Shown here piece after piece: positions 44,479-53,161 of a DNA stretch of 64,000 bases (its first letter is position 1; each line of letters starts with the position of its first letter). The notes beneath the pieces are model-generated. The model made no database searches, was not told where the DNA came from, and saw only the letters and a list, made by a program, of their open reading frames with translations. Both the position numbers and the translations under genes were made by a program. The stretch is from Paraburkholderia dinghuensis (GTDB lineage: Bacteria; Pseudomonadota; Gammaproteobacteria; Burkholderiales; Burkholderiaceae): positions 186,001-250,000 of the forward strand of contig NZ_RQIS01000008.1 of assembly GCF_003837865.1 (NCBI RefSeq). Direction: 5' to 3'.

Positions 44479-45971
44479 CCACGCTCGCGCAAGCACCGGC
44501 TCCCGCTGGTGGCGAGCGCGAGGCGCCCTCGCCGCTTGCGGCGCGTCTCGTGCCTTACGGCTTCGCGAAGAGTGGTCAGATTCTCGTCGCCCAGCAGCGT
44601 GCGGACGGTCTCGAAGTGTGGATCAGCGAACGCACGACCCCCGCCGCGATCGCCGAGGTCGCGCGCAACTTCGGCGCGATCCGTTTTGTGCGGCTCGCCG
44701 CCGAGGAACTTGCCCACGCGATCAACCAGGCCTACGCGCGCCACGATGGCAGCGCGGCGCAGGTGGTCGGCGAGGTCGAGGGCGAAGTCGATCTGTCGCG
44801 CCTGATGCAGGACATTCCCGAAGTCGAAGACCTGCTGGAGTCGGAAGACGACGCGCCGATCATCCGCATGATCAACGCGCTTCTCACGCAAGCCGCGCGC
44901 GAGCAGGCGTCCGACATTCATATCGAGCCGTTTGAAAATGCGTCGGTGGTGCGCTTTCGCGTCGACGGAACGCTGCGCGACGTGGTGCGCCCGAAGAAGG
45001 CGCTGCACGGCGCACTGATCTCGCGTATCAAGATCATGGCGCAGCTCGACATCGCGGAAAAGCGTCTGCCGCAGGATGGCCGCATTACGTTGCGCGTGGG
45101 TGGCCGCCCTGTGGACGTGCGCGTTTCGACGCTGCCCACCGGTCACGGCGAGCGCGCGGTGCTGCGTCTTCTGGAAAAGGACGCGCAGCGTCTGAATCTC
45201 GAAGCGCTCGGCATGGCCGGCGACACGCTCAAGCGGTTCGACCAGCTCATTGCGAAGCCGCACGGCATCGTGCTGGTCACGGGGCCGACGGGCTCGGGCA
45301 AGACGACCACGCTTTACGCGTCGATGTCGCGGCTCGAGACGGCGACCACGAACATCATGACCGTCGAGGACCCGATCGAGTATGACCTCTCGGGCATTGG
45401 TCAAACGCAGGTGAACGAGCGCATCGGCATGACGTTCGCGCGCGCGCTGCGCTCGATCCTGCGTCAGGATCCGGACATCATCATGATCGGCGAAATCCGC
45501 GACCTCGAAACCGCGCAGATCGCCGTGCAGGCTTCGCTCACGGGTCACCTCGTGCTCGCGACGCTCCATACGAACGACGCCGCCTCGGCCGTCACGCGTC
45601 TTACCGACATGGGCGTCGAGCCGTATCTGCTCGCGTCATCGCTGCTCGGCGTGCTCGCGCAGCGGCTCGTGCGGCAACTGTGTCCTGTCTGCAAGGAAGA
45701 GCGCACCGAAGACGACGGTCGCAAGCGCTGGCATCCCGTCGGGTGCGATCGCTGTGGCCATTCGGGCTACGCGGGGCGCCGCGGCGTGTATGAACTGCTG
45801 CTCATCGACGAGCCGATCCGCGCACTGATCCACCGTAACGCAGCAGACGCCGAGATCCTCGCTGCTGGCCGCGCGCAAGGCATGCGCACGCTGCGCGAGG
45901 ACGGTGAGCGCTGGCTCGACGCGGGTACGACTTCGCTCGAAGAAGTGCTGCGCGTCACGGGCGGCGCGTGA
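44475..45971 (+). CDS. gspE: Type II secretion ATPase GspE
   Basis: GspE (498 aa) is the cytoplasmic hexameric ATPase that drives pseudopilus assembly. The N1/N2 domains bind GspL; Walker A GPTGSGKTTTLYASMS lies near residue 272, the Asp box and Walker B near IIMIGEIRDLETAQ, the His box near LVLATLHTNDA, and a tetracysteine zinc motif near the end (CPVC and CDRC, about 28 residues apart). The start is GTG in a GTGA overlap with gspD, supporting translational coupling. All catalytic motifs are intact. Confidence 0.96.
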   Translation: MTTLAQAPAPAGGEREAPSPLAARLVPYGFAKSGQILVAQQRADGLEVWISERTTPAAIAEVARNFGAIRFVRLAAEELAHAINQAYARHDGSAAQVVGEVEGEVDLSRLMQDIPEVEDLLESEDDAPIIRMINALLTQAAREQASDIHIEPFENASVVRFRVDGTLRDVVRPKKALHGALISRIKIMAQLDIAEKRLPQDGRITLRVGGRPVDVRVSTLPTGHGERAVLRLLEKDAQRLNLEALGMAGDTLKRFDQLIAKPHGIVLVTGPTGSGKTTTLYASMSRLETATTNIMTVEDPIEYDLSGIGQTQVNERIGMTFARALRSILRQDPDIIMIGEIRDLETAQIAVQASLTGHLVLATLHTNDAASAVTRLTDMGVEPYLLASSLLGVLAQRLVRQLCPVCKEERTEDDGRKRWHPVGCDRCGHSGYAGRRGVYELLLIDEPIRALIHRNAADAEILAAGRAQGMRTLREDGERWLDAGTTSLEEVLRVTGGA

Positions 45972-46003
45972 TGGACTGCAGACAAGCGGGGGCGTAGACG
46001 ACC

Positions 46004-47221
46004 ATGCCGGCATTCCGTTTCGAAGCGATCGACGCGACGGGCAAGGGGCAAAAAGGCGTCCTCGACGCCGACAGCGCTCGCAGCGCCCGCTCGCAGTTGC
46101 GCGGCCAGGGGCTGACGCCGCTCGTCGTCGAGCCGGCTGCGACCCGCACGCGCGGCGCGCGCCAGCAACGGCTCGCGCTCGGGCGGCGTCTGTCGCAGCG
46201 CGAACAGGCGATCCTCACGCGTCAGCTCGCGAGTCTGCTCGTTGCGGGCCTGCCGCTTGGCGAAGCGCTCGCGGTGCTCACCGAACAGGCCGAGCGCGAC
46301 TACATCCGCGAATTGATGGCCGCGATCCGCGCCGAGGTGCTCGGCGGTCATTCGCTCGCGAACGCGCTCGCCCAGCATCCGCGCGACTTCCCGGATATCT
46401 ACCGGGCGCTCGTCGCGGCGGGCGAGCACACCGGCAAGCTCGGCATCGTGCTCTCGCGCCTCGCCGACTACATCGAGCAGCGCAACGCCCTCAAGCAGAA
46501 GATCGTGCTGGCGTTCACGTACCCGACGATTGTCACGATCATCGCATTCGGCATCGTCACGTTCCTGTTGAGCTATGTCGTTCCGCAGGTCGTCAATGTG
46601 TTCGCGAGCACGAAGCAGCAGTTGCCGATTCTCACCATCGTGATGATGGCGCTCTCGGAATTCGTGCGGCACTGGTGGTGGGCTGTGTTGATCGTCGTCG
46701 CGCTTGCAGCGTGGATCGTGCGCTCGATCCTGCGCCGGCCGGGCCCGCGTCTCGCTTTCGACCGCTGGGTGCTGACCGCGCCGCTCGCGGGCAAGCTCGT
46801 GCGCGGCTACAACACGGTGCGTTTCGCGAGCACGCTTGGCATTCTGAGCGCCGCGGGCGTGCCGATCTTGCGCGCGCTGCAGGCGGCCGGCGAGACGCTG
46901 TCGAACAACGCGATGCGCGCGAACATCGACGAGGCGATCGTGCGCGTGCGCGAAGGCACATCGCTATCGCGCGCGTTGGGCAATACGAAGACGTTTCCGC
47001 CGGTGCTCGTCCACCTGATCCGCGCGGGTGAGGCGACGGGCGATGTGACGACGATGCTCGACCGCGCGGCCGAAGGCGAGGCGCGCGAGCTCGAGCGCCG
47101 CACGATGTTCCTCACGAGTCTGCTCGAACCGCTCCTGATTCTGGCGATGGGCGGCGTGGTACTCGTGATCGTGCTCGCGGTGATGCTGCCGATCATCGAA
47201 CTGAACAATCTCGTGCAATAG
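46004..47221 (+). CDS. gspF: Type II secretion inner-membrane protein GspF
   Basis: GspF (405 aa) is the polytopic platform protein of the inner-membrane complex. It has the two repeated T2SF domains (about 70-195 and 275-395) with membrane segments near 170-190, 220-240 and 375-395. Landmarks include QREQAILTRQLASLLVAGLP and GEATGDVTTMLDRAAEGEAREL. ATG at 46004 follows gspE by 32 bp. It is the last gene of the first gsp segment; after it the inverted gspC interrupts the cluster. Confidence 0.96.
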   Translation: MPAFRFEAIDATGKGQKGVLDADSARSARSQLRGQGLTPLVVEPAATRTRGARQQRLALGRRLSQREQAILTRQLASLLVAGLPLGEALAVLTEQAERDYIRELMAAIRAEVLGGHSLANALAQHPRDFPDIYRALVAAGEHTGKLGIVLSRLADYIEQRNALKQKIVLAFTYPTIVTIIAFGIVTFLLSYVVPQVVNVFASTKQQLPILTIVMMALSEFVRHWWWAVLIVVALAAWIVRSILRRPGPRLAFDRWVLTAPLAGKLVRGYNTVRFASTLGILSAAGVPILRALQAAGETLSNNAMRANIDEAIVRVREGTSLSRALGNTKTFPPVLVHLIRAGEATGDVTTMLDRAAEGEARELERRTMFLTSLLEPLLILAMGGVVLVIVLAVMLPIIELNNLVQ

Positions 47222-47248
47222 CGGCGCGCTGCCGTTGGCGATGCGGCG

Positions 47249-47671
47249 TCAGCGCACGTAGATGGTGGGGCCGGAGACGTTGGCCGGCAGGAAGATTTCG
47301 GAGTGCACACCGTGGCGGTCGATGACGATCGAGCGCGCGCGCACTTCGGCGAGCGTGGTGTCCTGGTTGAGCGGGCTGCCGAGTGAGATGGCTTTGGCGG
47401 CTTCGCTGCCGACGCTGACGATGGCAGCGGCGCCTTGCCGCAACGCCAGGATGCCGAAGAGGTGGATATCCTGGACGGGCTGCTTGTCGAGCTTTCCGCC
47501 GAAGAGCGTGGCGGCCTCGTCGATCGACACGGGCGGCCTGGCGGCGGCGGCCTCTACCGGAGCCGCGCGGCTCGTCGCGAGCGTGAGAGCCCACGACGTT
47601 GCCGTCGCGCAGAACACCGCGAACGCGGCTAGGGAAAGGAGGCGGATTTGCAGTGCGTTCATGCGCTCCAT
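47249..47671 (-). CDS. gspC: Type II secretion protein GspC, short form, inverted
   Basis: A 140-aa protein (from ATG 47671; ATG 47662 is equally possible). It has one N-terminal membrane segment (IRLLSLAAFAVFCATATSWAL) and then the homology region of GspC (LFGILALRQGAAAIVSVGSEAAK, given here across about 70-93, with DIHLFG before it). The protein ends after FLPANVSGPTIYVR. The PDZ or coiled-coil domain that usually follows in longer GspC proteins is absent. The gene is on the minus strand between gspF and gspG, an arrangement known from Burkholderia clusters. It links the secretin to the inner-membrane platform. Confidence 0.85.
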   Translation of the reverse strand: MERMNALQIRLLSLAAFAVFCATATSWALTLATSRAAPVEAAAARPPVSIDEAATLFGGKLDKQPVQDIHLFGILALRQGAAAIVSVGSEAAKAISLGSPLNQDTTLAEVRARSIVIDRHGVHSEIFLPANVSGPTIYVR

Positions 47672-47866
47672 TGTACGAAGTATTGTGAAAATTTCGATGT
47701 TATATGCGTAAGTGCGCGGGTATGTCCGAAAGGCGTCATCGCGTGACATTACAATGACCCGCCACGCGCCTTACGGCACACGGGCGAATATGCGGCACGG
47801 GAATTCGGGCCGCCACGATTAACCGGCAAGGAAATGCCAGCAATACCGTCAGGAGGAAAGCAAGCC

Positions 47867-48340
47867 ATGTCCATGTGGGCCAAACGCCGCAACGCTACCG
47901 AGGCAATCGACGGCCTGCGTGCGCGCCGCCAGCGCGGCTTTACGCTGATCGAAATCATGGTCGTGATCGCGATCCTCGGCATTCTCGCCGCGCTGATCGT
48001 GCCGAAGATCATGAGTCGTCCCGACGAAGCGCGTCGTGTCGCCGCGCGCCAGGACATCGGCACGATCATGCAGGCGCTCAAGCTGTACCGCCTCGATAAC
48101 GGTCGCTATCCGACCCAGGAGCAAGGCCTCCAGTCATTGATCCAGAAGCCGGCCACCGATCCTGTTCCCAATAACTGGAAGGACGGCGGTTATCTCGAAC
48201 GACTGCCGAACGATCCCTGGGGCAACACGTACCAGTATTTGAATCCGGGCGTGCACGGCGAGATCGACGTGTTCAGCTACGGCGCCGACGGCAAGCCAGG
48301 AGGCGAAGGCAACGACGCCGACGTCGGGTCCTGGCAGTAG
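47867..48340 (+). CDS. gspG: Major pseudopilin GspG
   Basis: GspG (157 aa) is the main subunit of the type II pseudopilus. The prepilin peptidase site is RQRG|FTLIE (G24/F25), with the conserved glutamate at mature position 5 and the hydrophobic helix IMVVIAILGILAALIVPKIM. The C-terminal half has the GspG calcium-site region (NPGVHGEIDVFSYGADGKPGGEG in part). AGGAGG at 47851-47856 supports the ATG at 47867. It begins the second plus-strand gsp segment and presumably has a promoter in the gap shared with gspC. Confidence 0.95.
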   Translation: MSMWAKRRNATEAIDGLRARRQRGFTLIEIMVVIAILGILAALIVPKIMSRPDEARRVAARQDIGTIMQALKLYRLDNGRYPTQEQGLQSLIQKPATDPVPNNWKDGGYLERLPNDPWGNTYQYLNPGVHGEIDVFSYGADGKPGGEGNDADVGSWQ

Positions 48341-48434
48341 CGGCGTTGCAGGCGAGGCGCGTTGGCAACACGACCGTGACCGCCCTGCGCGCCTGTCCTG
48401 CAGGACTCGTCCCCGCAGTTTTGAGCCAAGCATC

Positions 48435-48964
48435 ATGCGTCAAAGCCAACCTCTTCGCCGTTACGTCCACGCCCGCTCACGCGCTTTGATGCGCGCGGGT
48501 GTCCGTGCGCGCGCCGGGGGTTCACGCTGATCGAAATGCTGGTCGTGCTGCTGATCGCCGGCATCCTGATCTCAATCGCGTCGCTGACGCTCTCGCGCAA
48601 TCCGCGCACCGATCTCAACGAAGAGGCCCAGCGCGTCGCCCTCCTGTTCGAATCGGCGGGCGACGAAGCCCAGGTGCGCGCGCGACCCATCGCGTGGCAA
48701 CCCGTCGAAGGCGGATTTCGCTTCGATGTGCGAACGGAGGACGGCTGGCGTCCGCTGCGCGACGATCTGCTCGGCCCGCGTCACTGGGAGGGCGGCGTGA
48801 CGGGCGTGGAGATCGCCTATCCGGGCGGCGGCAACGACACCCAGGCCAACCGTATCGTGTTCGGCACCGAGGCCGTCGACGTGCCCGTGGAAGTCACGCT
48901 CTTTTCGAGCGTCGGGCGCGTAACCATCGTCGGCACCGGCAACGGCCGGTATGAGGTGCGCTAG
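48435..48964 (+). pseudogene. gspH: Minor pseudopilin GspH with apparent frameshift
   Basis: An ATG at 48435 (MRQSQPLRRYVHARSR...) opens a leader typical of GspH, but this frame ends in TGA directly after a run of five G (48516-48520). The prepilin motif GFTLIEMLVVLL and the remaining roughly 145 residues continue in a different frame, which has no start codon upstream of the motif. One extra G in the run (or loss of two) would join them into a normal GspH. The next ATG (48536) would delete the cleavage site. Either a sequencing slip, a real mutation, or slippage in the run explains this. gspI starts 2 bp later. Confidence 0.8.
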
Positions 48965-48966
48965 CG

Positions 48967-49365
48967 ATGCGGGCCACCCAATCCTCTCACCGCGCGGGGC
49001 GCGGCTTCACGATGATCGAAGTGCTAGTCGCGCTCGCTATCGTCGCGATTGCGCTCGCGGCGTCGCTGCGAGCCGTGGGCAGCCTCGCCGCGAGTGAGGC
49101 CGATCTCCACAACCGCCTGCTCGCGGGATGGAGCGCCGACAACGCGCTCGCCCAACTGCGTCTCACGCACGCGTGGCCCGAACTCGGTACGCGGAGCTTC
49201 GACTGCTCGCAGGCCAATCTGCCGCTCAGCTGCACGCAAACGGTGACGGCGACGCCCAATCCGGTTTTTCGTCGCGTGGAGGTGTCGGTGACGATGCCTG
49301 GCCGCGATGGCAACCTCGCGCAACTCGTCACGGTGCTCGGCAATGAGACAAACCGTTCGCTGTGA
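48967..49365 (+). CDS. gspI: Minor pseudopilin GspI
   Basis: GspI (132 aa) is part of the pseudopilus tip complex with GspJ and GspK. The prepilin site is RAGRG|FTMIE (G13/F14, glutamate at mature position 5), followed by VLVALAIVAIALAASLRAVG. Two cysteines (FDCSQ and LSCTQ) could form a disulfide. The ATG follows gspH by 2 bp and the end overlaps gspJ by 23 bp, consistent with one transcript. Confidence 0.94.
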   Translation: MRATQSSHRAGRGFTMIEVLVALAIVAIALAASLRAVGSLAASEADLHNRLLAGWSADNALAQLRLTHAWPELGTRSFDCSQANLPLSCTQTVTATPNPVFRRVEVSVTMPGRDGNLAQLVTVLGNETNRSL

Positions 49366-50068
49366 CCGCGCGCGTGCCGAACGCGTCAAAGGCGCTGAAG
49401 GTGCCAAGCGCACGCTTCGCGCGAGACGTGCACGCGGCTTCACGCTGATCGAACTGCTCGTCGCCATCGCGATTCTCGCCGTCGTCGCGATCCTCTCGTG
49501 GCGCGGGCTCGACCAGATCATGCGCGGCCGCGAAACGATTTCGCGTTCGATGGCCGACGAACGCGTGTTCGCGCAGATGTTCGACCAGATGCGCATCGAC
49601 TGCCGCCGCGCCGCGTCCGATGACGAAGCGGGCGCATCTGCGATCTCGCTCGATGGCGGCGCCCTGCAGATCGTGCGCGCGTTCGCCGTGCCGCCCGGCG
49701 CTGCACCGCGGCTGCAGGTCGTGCGCTATCGCGTGGTCGAGGGCCGCGTCGTGCGCTATGCGTCGCCGCCGCTCGCGAATCTCGGCGACTTGCGGCGCGC
49801 AATGCGCGGCGGCGAAAGTGGCGACTGGAGTGCGTTGCCGATGATGAGCGGCGTCGGCTCGATCAGCGCGCGGCTCTTTGTGCCGAAGATCGGCTGGACC
49901 TCGAACATGGCGGATGTGAGTTCGCAGCTCACCGCCAACGCCAACGGCCTCAGGGTGCCGCAGCTCGGCGTTGCGCCACTACCGCGCTCGGTGACGGGGC
50001 TCGAGGTGCGCGTGAGCGCGCAGTCGCTGCAATGGCCTGTCACCCGCGTGTTTCTCATGGGGGAATGA
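49343..50068 (+). CDS. gspJ: Minor pseudopilin GspJ
   Basis: GspJ (241 aa) is a tip pseudopilin. The leader is long and basic (32 residues) and ends RARRARG|FTLIE, with glutamate at mature position 5 and helix LLVAIAILAVVAILSWRGLDQ. The ATG at 49343 is inside gspI; earlier in-frame residues lack meaning. The protein ends with PVTRVFLMGE and its TGA overlaps the ATG of gspK (ATGA at 50065-50068). Confidence 0.94.
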   Translation: MRQTVRCDRARAERVKGAEGAKRTLRARRARGFTLIELLVAIAILAVVAILSWRGLDQIMRGRETISRSMADERVFAQMFDQMRIDCRRAASDDEAGASAISLDGGALQIVRAFAVPPGAAPRLQVVRYRVVEGRVVRYASPPLANLGDLRRAMRGGESGDWSALPMMSGVGSISARLFVPKIGWTSNMADVSSQLTANANGLRVPQLGVAPLPRSVTGLEVRVSAQSLQWPVTRVFLMGE

Positions 50069-51267
50069 CGATGCGCGTGCCGACTTCCCTCACCTCCCGC
50101 GTGCGCAAGCGCTGTGCCGTGACGCATGAAAGTGCTGCACGCGTTCGCGCCTGTAGCGTTGCCGGTCCGTGTGCGCCGCGTTGCTCGCGCCCTGCCCGCC
50201 GTGCATCGCAACGCGGTGCGGCGATCATCACCGCTCTGCTCGTCGTCGCCCTTTCGGCGATTCTCGTTTCGGGCATGCTCTGGCGTCAGCAGGTGCAGTT
50301 GCGGCGCATCGAGAACCAGCGGCTCGTCGCGCAGGCCCAGTGGATCTCGCGCGGCGCGCTCGACTGGACACGCCTCGTGCTGCGCTCGGAAGGCGATACG
50401 TCGGCGGGCGTCACCTGGCTCGGTGGCGCATGGGGCATGCCTGTCGCGAAGACGCGACTGTCCGACTTTCTCGGCCAGATCGGCGACGTGCGCGCCGAAC
50501 AAGGCGCCGCCACGTATCTATCGGGTTCGATCGAGGACGCCCAGGCGCGCTTCAATCTGCGCAACCTCGTGGCGAGCTCCACGCCCGGCACATTGCAGAT
50601 CAACGTCACGCAGATCGAGGCGTTCGCGCGACTTCTGCAGACGCTCGGCATCGATGGCCAGCTCGCGAAGAATACGGCCGTGTATATACGCTCGGGACTG
50701 GCGTATTCGATGACGCGCTTTCAGACGTCCTCCACGACGGCCACGTCGACAGCGACATCGACGCAGCAACTCGCGGCTGGCGCGACGGGCGGCGCGACCT
50801 ACACCGACAACCCGGGCCTGAGCGACGCCGACAGCAATAGCGCGGTCGCCCCGCTGCTGATGACGAGCGTCGATTCGCTGCTCGACGTGCCGGGCTTCAC
50901 GCCCGAAGCGCTCGCGCGGCTGCGGCCTTTCGTGACGGTGCTGCCGACCACGACGCCGGTGAACATGAACACGGCGAGCGCGGAGGTGGTCGCGGCGATC
51001 ATCCCCGGCATGAACCTGTCGAGCGCGCAGGCGTTTGTGGCGCGGCGGCAGAATGTGTTTTTCCGCAATCTGAGCGACGTTCAACTGGCGCTTCAGGGCG
51101 CGGGCGTGCAGGCGTCGTCCGTCGATACAACGCTGTGTGACGTCAACACGAGTTATTTTCTCGTTCATGGCCGCGTGGACCACGAGCGCGCCGAGGTAGA
51201 CCGCACGACGCTCGTCTGGCGCGATCCGCTCACCCACATGACGCGCATCGTGCGCGACGAACCATGA
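50065..51267 (+). CDS. gspK: Minor pseudopilin GspK
   Basis: GspK (400 aa) is the large tip pseudopilin. The leader is unusually long (about 51 residues, Arg- and Cys-containing) before RASQRG|AAIITALLVVALSA. As typical for GspK, mature position 5 is not glutamate (threonine here). The large alpha domain includes LLDVPGFTPEALARLRPF and NMNTASAEVVAAIIPGM. A low-complexity Thr/Ser/Ala stretch (TSSTTATSTATSTQQ) lies near residue 225. The start overlaps the gspJ stop, so coupling is likely. Confidence 0.93.
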   Translation: MTMRVPTSLTSRVRKRCAVTHESAARVRACSVAGPCAPRCSRPARRASQRGAAIITALLVVALSAILVSGMLWRQQVQLRRIENQRLVAQAQWISRGALDWTRLVLRSEGDTSAGVTWLGGAWGMPVAKTRLSDFLGQIGDVRAEQGAATYLSGSIEDAQARFNLRNLVASSTPGTLQINVTQIEAFARLLQTLGIDGQLAKNTAVYIRSGLAYSMTRFQTSSTTATSTATSTQQLAAGATGGATYTDNPGLSDADSNSAVAPLLMTSVDSLLDVPGFTPEALARLRPFVTVLPTTTPVNMNTASAEVVAAIIPGMNLSSAQAFVARRQNVFFRNLSDVQLALQGAGVQASSVDTTLCDVNTSYFLVHGRVDHERAEVDRTTLVWRDPLTHMTRIVRDEP

Positions 51268-51301
51268 ATCCGACTGAGTCCAACATCGAAAAGAGGTGCG
51301 T

Positions 51302-52621
51302 TTGAGCACGCTGATCGTCTTGATGCCGCCACGTGACCCGGCGGTCCACTCGCAGGAATGGCAGTTGCCGGAGCTGCCGTTCCTGCTGCTCGACAAGGCG
51401 GGCAATACACAGCGCTCGGGCTGCTCGGCGCTCGCGCTCCTGCCGCGCGCCACGTCGACCGTGCTCCTGATCGCCGCGCGTGATCTGCTGACGGTAGCGA
51501 CCGCTGTGCCGCCGCTCAAGGGGCCGCGACTGCGCCAGGCACTGCCGAACGTCGTAGAGGATCAGTTGATCCAGGATCCGCAGACTTGCCACCTTGCGCT
51601 CGATCCGCAGGCGCTCTCCGATGGCCGGCACAAGGTCGTGGCGATCGATCGCGGCTGGTTCCGCTTTCTGATCGAGGGCTTTACGGCGGCCGGCCATCGT
51701 GGTCTGCGCGCCGTGCCCGTCGCGCGCTGCCTGCAGCTGCCTGAGGCACTCGAGCCGGATGAAGCGGCGCCCTCGCCGCACGAGCCAGTGATCGCCTGTG
51801 TGCTCGGCCCGGTTGTGTCGACCGCGCCGGCGCTGCTGGCCGGCATCGTGTCCGACCAGGCGTTCTCGGCGCCCGGTGAGGCGCTTGAACTTGCGATCGT
51901 GCGCGGCGCATTGGAGCAAGGTCTGGCGGTGCCCGCGCAGAGCGTGTCGGCCACGATCGCGGCGCTGGCCGGCGATGCGCCCGTCACGCTCTACAGGCTG
52001 ACCGGTCTGCCCGGCGAACCGTCGGGCGCGGCGTCGAAGTCGCTCGCCGCGCAACTGTCCGGCGCACAGCCGCTCACGTTTGAAACCCTCGCGCGTCGTG
52101 CGCTTTCCTGTCGCTTCGACCTCTGCCAGTTCGAATTCGCCGCGCAGCCATGGCAGCTCGATCGCGCAACGCTGCGCCGCCTGCGCGTGCCGCTCGCGCT
52201 CGTGGCTGCGTCGCTCGTGGTGGCGATCGTCGGCGCGAACGTGCAGTGGCTGATGCTTGCGCGTCAGCGCGACGCCATCAACGCCGAGATGACCGAACTG
52301 CTGCTCAACGCGTTTCCGAAGACGACCATCGTGCTCGATCCGGCCGGCCAGATGGCGCGTCAGCTACAAATGCTGCGTCTGGCTGCGGGCCAGCCCTCGC
52401 CCGATGACTTCCTCGCGCTCGCAGACGGTCTCGCGCGCTCGCTCGGTCCCGTGCCCGCGAACGCCATCGCGGCGCTCGACTACCACGACCGCCGCCTGGA
52501 AGTGACCTTCAAGCAGGGCGTCAACGTCGATGCGGACCTCACGGCACGCCTTGCACGCAACGGTCTGACCGGCACGGCGGACAGCAGCACCGGCAAATGG
52601 ACGATCAGGAGCGCATCGTGA
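51302..52621 (+). CDS. gspL: Type II secretion protein GspL
   Basis: GspL (439 aa) is the bitopic inner-membrane protein whose cytoplasmic, actin-like domain binds GspE. The cytoplasmic part runs to about residue 290, the membrane segment is LALVAASLVVAIVGANV near 297, and the periplasmic ferredoxin-like domain follows. I prefer the TTG at 51302 because AGAGG lies five bases upstream; the GTG at 51296 in the same frame has no room for a ribosome site. The end overlaps gspM. Confidence 0.92.
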   Translation: MSTLIVLMPPRDPAVHSQEWQLPELPFLLLDKAGNTQRSGCSALALLPRATSTVLLIAARDLLTVATAVPPLKGPRLRQALPNVVEDQLIQDPQTCHLALDPQALSDGRHKVVAIDRGWFRFLIEGFTAAGHRGLRAVPVARCLQLPEALEPDEAAPSPHEPVIACVLGPVVSTAPALLAGIVSDQAFSAPGEALELAIVRGALEQGLAVPAQSVSATIAALAGDAPVTLYRLTGLPGEPSGAASKSLAAQLSGAQPLTFETLARRALSCRFDLCQFEFAAQPWQLDRATLRRLRVPLALVAASLVVAIVGANVQWLMLARQRDAINAEMTELLLNAFPKTTIVLDPAGQMARQLQMLRLAAGQPSPDDFLALADGLARSLGPVPANAIAALDYHDRRLEVTFKQGVNVDADLTARLARNGLTGTADSSTGKWTIRSAS

Positions 52622-53124
52622 AGACAACGGCTTTGAGCGGCGCATGGGCCGAATTCTGGGAAGCGCGAAACGAGCGTGAAAAATTGCTGCTGACGTGGGG
52701 TGGCGCGGTGCTGGCCGTGGCGATCGGCTGGTCGGTGCTATGGGCGCCGGCCTCTGACGGCCGCGCACAGTTGCGCGCGAGCCTGCCGGGCTTGCAGCGT
52801 CAGCTCGCGCAGATGACGGCGCAAGCCAATGAGGCGCGTGCCCTTACGGGTGCGGCGGCCAGCGTCGCGCCGGGCGGCCAGGCGCTCAAGGACGCGTTGA
52901 CGGCGTCGCTGACCGACCACGGCCTCGCGGGCGGACAAGTGCAACTGATCGGCACGACGGTGCAGGTGCAGTTGAAGAACGCGTCGTTTCCGGCCTGGAC
53001 GGGTTGGCTCGACGACGTGCGCAAGCAGTTCAAGGTGCAGGTGGTCGAGGCGCACGTAACGGCGCTGAAGGCCGATGGCCAGGTCGACCTGACCGCGTCG
53101 CTGCAGCCTGCGAACGCGCACTGA
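52618..53124 (+). CDS. gspM: Type II secretion protein GspM
   Basis: GspM (168 aa) is a bitopic inner-membrane partner of GspL. It has a short cytoplasmic start (WAEFWEARNEREKLLLTWGG), one membrane segment (AVLAVAIGWSVLW, near residue 35) and a periplasmic ferredoxin-like domain. I take GTG 52618 as start: AGGAG lies six bases upstream and the GTGA overlap with the gspL stop mirrors gspD/gspE. An ATG 21 bases further upstream is possible but is inside the gspL coding end. Confidence 0.9.
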   Translation: MKTTALSGAWAEFWEARNEREKLLLTWGGAVLAVAIGWSVLWAPASDGRAQLRASLPGLQRQLAQMTAQANEARALTGAAASVAPGGQALKDALTASLTDHGLAGGQVQLIGTTVQVQLKNASFPAWTGWLDDVRKQFKVQVVEAHVTALKADGQVDLTASLQPANAH

Positions 53125-53161
53125 ACGCCGTCGGGCTTTGCATGAGACCGGAGATCAACGC

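Noticed and set aside
42460..45569. Long minus-strand frames opposite gspD and gspE
   Set aside because: Antisense to intact secretin and ATPase genes; no motif, Arg-rich composition.
50700..50770. Thr/Ser/Ala repeat region in gspK as a tandem DNA repeat
   Set aside because: The codons vary and the period is not kept; it is low-complexity protein sequence, not a clear DNA repeat.
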